The notes under the pieces were generated by a model. That model was given only the letters and a program-made list of their open reading frames with translations. It searched no databases and was not told the origin of the DNA. A DNA stretch of 7,233 nucleotides from contig CAMWRN010000123.1 in NCBI GenBank assembly GCA_947176675.1, positions 1-7,233 on the forward strand, in the 5' to 3' direction. Position 1 is the first letter of the stretch; each line of letters begins with the position of its first letter. Below, one piece after another: positions 1-5,434 of the stretch. The translations under genes and the position numbers were made by a program. The stretch is from an uncultured Clostridia bacterium (GTDB lineage: Bacteria > Bacillota > Clostridia > Oscillospirales > Ruminococcaceae).

Positions 1-1
1 G

Positions 2-856
2 TTTGAGAATTATCCCTTAAACCCTGTGCTTACCAACCGTAACAAGGCTCCATTTATCATTCAGGGAATAGGTCACGGTGATCTGGTTCAGGACCAAAAC
101 GGCGGGTGGCATATAGTGTCCCTCGGTTTCCGCCAGATGCATATGTGGATGGCTTATCACCATTTGGGCAGAGAGGTTTTTCTTACGCCCGTTAAGTTTG
201 CTGAGGACGGCTGGTTCACCGCAGGAAACGACGGCACGACCGACTACAGCTACGAGATTTCGGGAGATTTTGAACAGAACGTGAAAAATCACTACACATT
301 TGAAAATACCGACTGGACTGTTGACTGGTGCTTTCTGCGTCACCCTTACAGTGAAAACTATAAGCTGACCGACGGCAGGGCTGTCCTGCGCGGCACGGAT
401 ATTACTTTGGACGACGTTGACTCACCTACGTTTGTTGGTATCCGTCAGCGGGATTTTTGCTTTGAGCTTATTGTTGATGTTGACCTGACCGGTGAAAACG
501 GTGAGGGTGGAGTGACAGTCTATATGTGCGAAAGTGAGCATTACGACATTGCAGTCCGCAAAAAGGACGGAAAGCACGAAGCCGTTCTTAAACTGAATAT
601 TGGCGGAATAAAGCACGAGCAGACCGTCATTTCGCTGACTTCGAGAAACACAAAGCTATTGGTACGCGCCGATAATCTTTTCTACAATTTTTATATTGTT
701 GACGGCGGCAAGGAAACGCACCTTGGAAGCGGCAGCGCTAAGTATCTGTCAAGCGAAGTTGCGGGCGGCTTCACGGGAGTTGTGATCGGACTTTACGCTG
801 TCGGCGGCGTTGAAGCGGAATTTTCGGGATTTAAAATAAATTACGACGAGGAATAA
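2..856 (+). CDS. Glycoside hydrolase family 43 protein (beta-xylosidase / alpha-L-arabinofuranosidase type), C-terminal part, cut by window start
   Basis: The reading frame is open from base 2 to the TAA at 854-856, giving 284 visible residues. The N-terminus and the GH43 catalytic acids lie upstream of the window. The first part is the end of the five-bladed propeller: NPVLTNR, then GHGDLVQD at residues 24-31, whose His is the conserved central His of the fold, then YHHLGRE at 52-58. From about residue 98 to the end is a beta-sandwich of the GH43 C-terminal concanavalin-A-like type, with WCFLRHP at 109-115 and SPTFVGIRQR at 141-150. Family members remove xylose or arabinose from xylo- or arabino-oligosaccharides; which sugar is released here cannot be decided. 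The GH27 gene follows 32 bp downstream on the same strand, so the two are probably co-transcribed. The GTG at 26 is not the real start because homology-like sequence continues to the window edge. Confidence 0.9.
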   Translation, partial: FENYPLNPVLTNRNKAPFIIQGIGHGDLVQDQNGGWHIVSLGFRQMHMWMAYHHLGREVFLTPVKFAEDGWFTAGNDGTTDYSYEISGDFEQNVKNHYTFENTDWTVDWCFLRHPYSENYKLTDGRAVLRGTDITLDDVDSPTFVGIRQRDFCFELIVDVDLTGENGEGGVTVYMCESEHYDIAVRKKDGKHEAVLKLNIGGIKHEQTVISLTSRNTKLLVRADNLFYNFYIVDGGKETHLGSGSAKYLSSEVAGGFTGVVIGLYAVGGVEAEFSGFKINYDEE

Positions 857-888
857 CTGTGGAAAATTATACTGAAAGGAACGATATT

Positions 889-2154
889 ATGAACTTATCA
901 AAAGCGCCTATGGGTTGGAACAGCTGGGACTGCTACGGAGCGTCCGTGGACGAGGAGACCGTCAGAAAAAACGCCGACTTCATGGCGAAGCATTTGAAGC
1001 AGTATGGTTGGGAATACATTGTGGTTGACATTCAGTGGAGCGCGCCGAATGCGTCCAGCCACGAGTACGAGCCCTTTGCAGATCTTTGCATGGACGAATT
1101 TTCCCGCCTTGTGCCTGCGGAAAAACGCTTTCCCTCTTCGGCGGGCGGAAAAGGCTTCGCTCCGCTTGCGGAGTATGTTCACTCCCTCGGACTTAAATTC
1201 GGAATACACATTATGCGTGGTATTCCCAGACAGGCGGTGCATAAAAATACTCCCATAAAGGGTACGGACAAGACCGCCCGCCAAATTGCAAAAACAAGCA
1301 GCATTTGTCAGTGGAATACGGATATGTACGGAGTAGATCCTGCCAAGGAAGGCGCAAAGGAATACTACGACAGCCTTTTCGAGCTGTACGCTTCATGGGG
1401 CGTGGACTTTGTCAAAGTAGACGACATCTGCCGCGAAATGCCCCACGAGGAGACCGAGCTTGTGATGCTCAGCGAGTCGCTGAAAGGCTGCGGACGGGAA
1501 ATGATACTCAGTCTTTCTCCCGGTCCCGCGCTTCTGGAAAAGTCGGAGCTTTACAAGCAGACCTCAAATATGTGGCGTATTACCGACGATTTCTGGGACA
1601 AGTGGGAGCTGCTCTACGCCATGTTCGAGCGAGCGGAAAAGTGGTGTACCCACACTGGCGCAGGACATTTTCCTGACGCGGATATGCTTCCTATCGGACC
1701 AATTTTGCAGGACTATGACAAGTCCAATCACACCAAATTTACGGAAAACGAGCAGGTCACAATGATGACTCTGTGGAGCATTTTCCGTTCGCCGCTTATG
1801 ATAGGCGGAGAGATGACAGGCTTTGATGATTTTACAATGGGTCTTCTTACCAATGAAGCTGTACTGAAAATGCACAGCAATTCCCGTCATTCTCATCAGG
1901 TTTGGCGGAAAACCGTTGACGGTTCGGAGTATATCCTGTGGACTGCCGCAGACTGCGAGGGCGGACAGTACGCCGCGGTTTTCAATGCAGGAGATACGGA
2001 GGGAGAAATTGAAATACCTCTCACCGATCTGGAGCTGTACGGCAGCGTTAAGGTCTGCGAATTGTGGAGCGGTGAAAGCTTTAATGCGGACAGGTCTGTT
2101 TCCGTGAAGATAGGAAGTCACGGAGCAAAGGCATTTAGAATTGTCCTGAGTTGA
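889..2154 (+). CDS. Glycoside hydrolase family 27 enzyme (alpha-galactosidase type)
   Basis: This is a complete 421-residue protein with a (beta/alpha)8 barrel followed by a small beta-sandwich, the normal GH27 layout. The start MNLSKAPMGWNSWDCYG matches the family's opening PPMGWNSW. FVKVDD puts the predicted nucleophile at D178 (compare KxD in human alpha-galactosidase A). MWRITDD puts the predicted acid/base at D233, matching WRNFAD in the human enzyme. HFPDADMLPIG and LWSIFRSPLMIGGEM are the later barrel motifs. The C-terminus HGAKAFRIVLS is the usual last strand. There is no signal peptide, so action on imported galactosides in the cytoplasm is likely. I chose ATG 889 because GAAAGGA at 874-880 sits 8 nt before it; a GTG at 859 would add ten residues ahead of the conserved start. 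Specificity could also be beta-L-arabinopyranosidase or another GH27 activity. Confidence 0.93.
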   Translation: MNLSKAPMGWNSWDCYGASVDEETVRKNADFMAKHLKQYGWEYIVVDIQWSAPNASSHEYEPFADLCMDEFSRLVPAEKRFPSSAGGKGFAPLAEYVHSLGLKFGIHIMRGIPRQAVHKNTPIKGTDKTARQIAKTSSICQWNTDMYGVDPAKEGAKEYYDSLFELYASWGVDFVKVDDICREMPHEETELVMLSESLKGCGREMILSLSPGPALLEKSELYKQTSNMWRITDDFWDKWELLYAMFERAEKWCTHTGAGHFPDADMLPIGPILQDYDKSNHTKFTENEQVTMMTLWSIFRSPLMIGGEMTGFDDFTMGLLTNEAVLKMHSNSRHSHQVWRKTVDGSEYILWTAADCEGGQYAAVFNAGDTEGEIEIPLTDLELYGSVKVCELWSGESFNADRSVSVKIGSHGAKAFRIVLS

Positions 2155-2168
2155 TAAAAAGTTGATAA
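2149..2168. repeat. Tandem 9-bp direct repeat AGTTGATAA at the end of the GH27 gene
   Basis: AGTTGATAA occurs at 2149-2157 and again at 2160-2168, an 11-bp period close to one helical turn. The first copy overlaps the GH27 stop codon. Same-face tandem repeats of this size are typical binding sites for OmpR-family regulators, and such a regulator is encoded just downstream, so autoregulation is conceivable. The repeat is AT-rich and short, so chance is possible. Confidence 0.4.
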
Positions 2169-2191
2169 TTTTGCGGTACTGTGAATATCAG
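2162..2191 (+). promoter_or_regulatory. Candidate sigma-A promoter for the two-component operon
   Basis: TTGATA at 2162-2167 matches the -35 consensus at 5 of 6 positions. TATCAG at 2186-2191 is a weak -10 (4 of 6), with an 18-bp spacer. Transcription would begin near 2198, at the base of the hairpin that follows. The -35 lies inside the second AGTTGATAA copy, so a protein bound to the repeats would affect this promoter. The match is modest. Confidence 0.28.
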
Positions 2192-2197
2192 GTAAAA

Positions 2198-2240
2198 CGT
2201 GCGGATAAAACTAAATGTGGTTTTGCCGCACGATACTTTT
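2198..2240 (+). promoter_or_regulatory. Two-part stem-loop in the leader of the response regulator gene (terminator or 5'-leader hairpin)
   Basis: CGTGCGG at 2198-2204 pairs perfectly with CCGCACG at 2226-2232. After a small internal loop (AT / G), AAAAC at 2207-2211 pairs with GTTTT at 2220-2224, leaving an 8-nt loop. Only four Ts follow (2237-2240) after ATAC. It could be a weak terminator for the GH genes, an attenuator, or a 5' stabilising hairpin. It ends just 12 nt before the Shine-Dalgarno of the regulator gene, so no independent promoter fits between them. Confidence 0.55.
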
Positions 2241-2260
2241 CAGCGAAAGGAGCTTTTGCC

Positions 2261-2947
2261 GTGTACCGAATACTTATCGCCGATGACGAACCCGACATCG
2301 TTGCAATGCTCAAAGATTACTTTGAAATGAACGGCTACGAGATAATTACCGCCTATAACGGCAGCGAGGCTATTTCACAGTCGGGTAAAAACCCCGACAT
2401 TATCCTGCTGGACGTTAATATGCCCGATGCCGACGGTCTGACGGTTTGCAGGACTGTCCGCGAGTATGTTTCCTGTCCCATAATTTTCCTTACCGCAAGA
2501 ATTGAGGACAGCGACAAGATTGCGGGCTTTGCCGCAGGCGGTGACGATTATGTTATCAAACCGTTTTCAATAGACGAGCTTGGCGCGCGGGTGGCGGCTC
2601 ATATCAGGCGGGACAGACGCTCCGCTTCGGGTGACGGCGGCGCTGATATGCACAGCGTCCGATTTTTTGGCAGCCTTGCGGTGGACTATTCCGCAAAGAC
2701 CGTTACTGCAGGAGGACAGCCGCTGGAGTTTCCGAAAAAGGAATTTGAAATAATCGAGCTTCTGTCAATGAACGCGGGACAGGTGTTCGACAAGGAACGT
2801 ATATACGAGCGGATATGGGGTTATGATGCGGAGGGCGACAGCTCCGTCGTAGCCGAGCATATCAGGCGGATACGTTCAAAGCTTGCCGCCGTAAACGAGT
2901 CGCGGATAGAGACCGTATGGGGAATGGGATACAAATGGGTAAAATAA
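2261..2947 (+). CDS. OmpR/PhoB-family response regulator (VanR-like)
   Basis: This is a complete 228-residue DNA-binding response regulator that receives phosphate from the adjacent kinase. Residues 1-115 form the receiver: acidic pocket D8-D9, phosphoacceptor D51 in ILLDVNMPDADG, switch T78 in FLTAR, and K100 in VIKPFS. Residues about 130-228 form the winged-helix effector, with FPKKEFEIIELL, the recognition-helix segment SSVVAEHIRRIRSKL (194-208) and the C-terminal hairpin ETVWGMGYKW. Length is normal for the family. The GTG start at 2261 is supported by AAAGGAG at 2246-2252, 8 nt upstream, and by the receiver beginning directly with YRILIADDE. An open frame from 2162 would add 33 residues unlike any receiver. 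The gene overlaps the kinase gene. Its targets are unknown; its own leader and the downstream ABC operon are the obvious candidates. Confidence 0.95.
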   Translation: MYRILIADDEPDIVAMLKDYFEMNGYEIITAYNGSEAISQSGKNPDIILLDVNMPDADGLTVCRTVREYVSCPIIFLTARIEDSDKIAGFAAGGDDYVIKPFSIDELGARVAAHIRRDRRSASGDGGADMHSVRFFGSLAVDYSAKTVTAGGQPLEFPKKEFEIIELLSMNAGQVFDKERIYERIWGYDAEGDSSVVAEHIRRIRSKLAAVNESRIETVWGMGYKWVK

Positions 2948-4155
2948 AAAATTTTTTATCACGGAAAAATCGGAAAAAGCAGTTTTTTTCGCTGAAATGG
3001 AGTTTTTTTCTGTATCTGCCTGTCTGCGCGGCAATGTCTCTTGCTGGAGCGTTCGGAATAGGCGTTGCCACGAATTATGTTCAGGACTGGTACAGAACAA
3101 GGTATGCCAATACCGGTTCTAAAGGCGATAACGTCAAGCTGGAAATACATTTAGGTATAGAAGGCAAGGTTTATCCGGTATATTACAGAGATTCGATTTT
3201 CGATCAAAAGCATAAAAATATTTATTTTATCATAAGCAATGCTCAGGTAGTCCTGATACCGCTTTGGGTGATTTTCTGTGTGGGAATGTCAGGGGTCATC
3301 TTCTATGAGCGGGAGCTGAAAAAGCCGTTCGGGATACTGATGAACGCCTCGAAGCGGATTTCCGAAAACGACCTGAACTTTGAAATATGGTATTATAAGC
3401 GGAACGAGCTCGGACAGCTCTGCTCTGCCTTTGAGGAAATGCGTTCCGCTTTATACGAAAGCAACCGCGAGATGTGGCGTTCTCTTGAAGAGCGGAAGCG
3501 TCTCAATTCGGCGTTTTCACACGACCTGAGAACTCCGCTTACGGTGCTGAAGGGCTACACGGATTATCTGGAAAAATACGTTCCCGAGGGAAAGGTAAAC
3601 GAGGACAAAATGCTGTCGGTGCTTTCAAGTATGAAAAGCCAGATATCCCGTCTGGAAAACTATACGGCGACCATGAACAGCGTGCAGAAGCTGGAGGATA
3701 TCTCTCCCGACCCCTGCGAGGTCTTCGCGGAGGAGCTGAAAGAAAACCTCGGGGAGGCGGGTAAAATTATTTGCGAAAGCTTCGGCAACAAGGAATTCTC
3801 TCTTGATTTCAGATGTGAAAAGCAAACGATTTTTGCGGATGCGGGATTGATAGTTCAGGTGTATGAGAATCTTGTTTCCAATGCAGCAAGGTATGCGGAG
3901 GGCAAGGTCACGGCGGTCTGTACGGTTTATGACGATATGCTTTCGCTCTCTGTAGGGGACGACGGAAAAGGCTTTTCCCCCGAAGCGTTAAGGCTGGGAA
4001 CAAAGCCGTTTTTCCGCGATGAAAAGGACAACTCCGAGCATTTCGGTCTGGGACTGTACATTTGCAGAGTGATATGCGGGAAATGCGGCGGCAGACTCAC
4101 CTTATCCAATATAAACGGCGGGAACGTCACGGCGGAATTTTCCTTGAAAAAATAG
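2935..4155 (+). CDS. Membrane sensor histidine kinase (HAMP, HisKA, HATPase_c)
   Basis: This is a complete kinase of 406 residues, partner of the preceding regulator. After a basic N-terminus come TM1 (about 22-46), a short extracytoplasmic loop of roughly 50 residues, and TM2 (about 100-123). A HAMP-like linker follows (about 124-180; KKPFGILMNASKRISEND), then the HisKA H-box FSHDLRTPLTVLKGY with H196. The ATP-binding domain shows the N-box ENLVSNAARYA (311-321), G1 DDGKGFS (342-348), the F-box around PFF (358-360) and G2 GLGLYI (371-376). All catalytic motifs are intact. ATG 2935 overlaps the regulator gene by 13 bp and has GGGGAA at 2919-2924 upstream. An ATG at 2917 would add six residues and has a poorer ribosome site. 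The small sensor loop gives little room for ligand binding, so signals may come through the membrane or a partner protein. Confidence 0.94.
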   Translation: MGKIKNFLSRKNRKKQFFSLKWSFFLYLPVCAAMSLAGAFGIGVATNYVQDWYRTRYANTGSKGDNVKLEIHLGIEGKVYPVYYRDSIFDQKHKNIYFIISNAQVVLIPLWVIFCVGMSGVIFYERELKKPFGILMNASKRISENDLNFEIWYYKRNELGQLCSAFEEMRSALYESNREMWRSLEERKRLNSAFSHDLRTPLTVLKGYTDYLEKYVPEGKVNEDKMLSVLSSMKSQISRLENYTATMNSVQKLEDISPDPCEVFAEELKENLGEAGKIICESFGNKEFSLDFRCEKQTIFADAGLIVQVYENLVSNAARYAEGKVTAVCTVYDDMLSLSVGDDGKGFSPEALRLGTKPFFRDEKDNSEHFGLGLYICRVICGKCGGRLTLSNINGGNVTAEFSLKK

Positions 4156-4184
4156 ATAAAAAGTTGAAAAGTGTGTTTTATGAT

Positions 4185-4213
4185 AGTACCGTAAGGATTT
4201 TACGGTACTTTTT
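4185..4213 (+). terminator. Rho-independent terminator after the two-component operon
   Basis: AGTACCGTAA at 4185-4194 pairs perfectly with TTACGGTACT at 4200-4209 across a 5-nt loop. The stem runs directly into a T-tract whose last T is at 4213. It begins 30 nt after the kinase stop codon. The form is classical, and it separates the kinase from the ABC operon, which would then need its own promoter. Confidence 0.85.
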
Positions 4214-4232
4214 ATTTGATTGGTTTGCTTCG

Positions 4233-4261
4233 TTCAAAACGTCACACCGTGACGTTTTGAA
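4233..4261. repeat. 13-bp perfect palindrome with a 3-nt loop
   Basis: TTCAAAACGTCAC at 4233-4245 is followed by ACC and then its exact reverse complement at 4249-4261. There is no T-tract on either side, so it is not a standard terminator. It begins 20 nt after the kinase terminator. The related sequence CGTTTTGAACG at 4350-4360 is the exact reverse complement of CGTTCAAAACG at 4231-4241, linking this palindrome to the hairpin cluster that follows. Confidence 0.8.
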
Positions 4262-4289
4262 GATTTACTGTGCTGAGTACTGCTACAAT

Positions 4290-4455
4290 GGGGAGCGGTC
4301 GTGTCCGCTCCCCCTCGGAATGGCTGTCGCCATTCCTCACCCCTTTCACCGTTTTGAACGATATGCGCCTGCGGGCGCGGGGTTGGGGAGTTTCGCCGTC
4401 TGCGGACGGCGACCAAAGGCTCCGCCTCTGGACTTCGCCAGCTGTGCTCAGCTGG
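4290..4455. repeat. Cluster of six consecutive stem-loops (intergenic repeat element or structured RNA)
   Basis: The gene-free stretch holds, in order: GGGGAGCGG/CCGCTCCCC (4290-4298 with 4305-4313); GGAATGGC/GCCATTCC (4317-4324 with 4329-4336); GCGCC/GGCGC (4365-4369 with 4374-4378); TCGCCGTC/GACGGCGA (4393-4400 with 4405-4412); CCAAAGGC/GCCTCTGG with one A-C mismatch (4413-4420 with 4424-4431); and CCAGCTG/CAGCTGG (4438-4444 with 4449-4455). Loops are 3-6 nt, two of them TGCG. ACCCC at 4339-4343 can also pair with GGGGT at 4379-4383, enclosing the third hairpin. The region is visibly richer in G and C than the flanks. It looks like a composite dispersed repeat of Clostridia or a non-coding RNA. 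I cannot name a family. Confidence 0.7.
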
Positions 4456-4513
4456 ATCAGCTAAAAAAGTCCCAAGTTAAATCCGTACAGAATTATTTGA
4501 AAGGAAGACCCAA

Positions 4514-5434
4514 ATGGACGTTATCGAGATCAAAAACGTAAACAAATTTTACGGAAAAAAACAGGCTCTGAAAAATGTGAGCCTGACAATAAACCAAGGA
4601 ATGTTCGGTCTGCTGGGAAGAAACGGCGCTGGCAAGACCACTCTTATGAAAACCCTTGCGGCTCTGCACAAAAAGCGGGACGGCTCTATTACCGTGTGCG
4701 GGATACCAATTGAAAACGCAAAGGAGATACGCGCCGTTACCGGATACCTTCCGCAGGACTTCGCCATGTACGGCGGAATGACCGTTTACGAGGCTCTGGA
4801 CTATCTGGGCGCACTTTCGGGAATGCCTAAGGCTCTGCGTAAAAAGCGCATAGACGCTCTTCTGAAAAGGGTAAATCTCAGCGAGAACAAAAACATCAAG
4901 GTAAAAGCTCTGTCGGGAGGAATGAACCGCCGCATGGGTATAGCGCAGGCTCTTCTGCACGACCCTAAAGTCCTTATCGTGGACGAACCCACGGCAGGTC
5001 TTGATCCCGAAGAAAGAATACGTTTCCGCAATCTTTTGTGCGAGGTTGCGGAGGACAGGATAGTTATTCTTTCCACCCATATTGTTGGGGACATTGAAGC
5101 CGCCTGCGAGGACATTGCCATAATGAACGGCGGCGAGATACTTTGGAAAGGAACGGTATCCGAGCTGATACGCAACGCAGAGGGAAAAGTTTTTTCTGTT
5201 CGTGTTCAGAAAAAATATCTGTCACAAATCAAAAGCGGACATATCGTCACGGGAATGCTTATGCAGGGTGATTACACCACGGTGCGGATGATTTCCGATA
5301 CCGCGCCAGATATTGAAAACGTCTTTCCCGCCGAGCCCAACTGCGAAGATGCATATATTTGGTGTCTGTACTCTCACGGCTGTGACGTGTACGGCTCCGA
5401 GGACGTTTACGGAGCTGCGGGAGGTGATTCCTGA
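4514..5434 (+). CDS. ABC transporter ATP-binding protein, ABC-2 export type
   Basis: This complete 306-residue nucleotide-binding subunit drives the adjacent membrane proteins. All ATPase motifs are present: Walker A GRNGAGKTT (35-43), Q-loop Q81 in LPQDF, signature LSGGM (133-137), Walker B VLIVDEP (153-159), D-loop AGLD (161-164) and switch H189 in STH. Residues about 215-306 are a C-terminal extension beyond the core, typical of CcmA/BcrA-like export ATPases. ATG 4514 has AAGGAAG at 4501-4507 ahead of it and begins with the usual DVIEIKNVNKFYG strand. Its TGA shares one base with the ATG of the permease, so the two are translationally coupled. Likely roles are peptide or antibiotic export, or removal from the membrane; the substrate cannot be read from sequence. 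Confidence 0.95.
   Translation: MDVIEIKNVNKFYGKKQALKNVSLTINQGMFGLLGRNGAGKTTLMKTLAALHKKRDGSITVCGIPIENAKEIRAVTGYLPQDFAMYGGMTVYEALDYLGALSGMPKALRKKRIDALLKRVNLSENKNIKVKALSGGMNRRMGIAQALLHDPKVLIVDEPTAGLDPEERIRFRNLLCEVAEDRIVILSTHIVGDIEAACEDIAIMNGGEILWKGTVSELIRNAEGKVFSVRVQKKYLSQIKSGHIVTGMLMQGDYTTVRMISDTAPDIENVFPAEPNCEDAYIWCLYSHGCDVYGSEDVYGAAGGDS
5420..5428 (+). promoter_or_regulatory. Full-length Shine-Dalgarno for the first permease
   Basis: GGAGGTGAT at 5420-5428 is a nine-base perfect complement to the usual 3' end of bacterial 16S rRNA. It lies inside the last codons of the ATPase gene, and its GGAGG core ends 9 nt before the ATG at 5434. It fixes the start and suggests strong, independent re-initiation on the permease despite the 1-bp overlap. 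Confidence 0.85.

Noticed and set aside
859..888. GTG start at 859 for the GH27 gene, adding MENYTERNDI
   Set aside because: The added residues precede the conserved family start, and GAAAGGA at 874-880 is well placed only for ATG 889.
1564..2121. Long open frame of 185 codons on the - strand
   Set aside because: It lies entirely opposite the intact GH27 gene, has no recognisable domain, and reflects the codon bias of the + strand gene.
2162..2260. Earlier start for the response regulator, extending it by 33 residues
   Set aside because: The extension translates the promoter/hairpin leader and is unlike a receiver N-terminus; GTG 2261 has an ideal ribosome site.
2155..2260. Riboswitch or T-box in the regulator leader
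   Set aside because: Only one simple stem-loop is present and no conserved aptamer core or T-box motif is visible in 106 bp.
4231..4455. CRISPR array
   Set aside because: The repeated units are different inverted hairpins, not identical direct repeats with equal spacers, and no cas gene is present.
4456..4513. Promoter for the ABC operon
   Set aside because: A promoter is expected here, but I found no -35/-10 pair with acceptable spacing. It may lie within the hairpin region or have a non-standard form.
4062..4541. Open frame on the + strand spanning the intergenic hairpins
   Set aside because: It starts inside the kinase gene in another frame and runs through the terminator and all the palindromes. 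The translation is low-complexity and unlike a protein, and there is no ribosome site.
4493..5080. Long open frame of 195 codons on the - strand
   Set aside because: It is antisense to the ABC ATPase, whose motifs are all intact.
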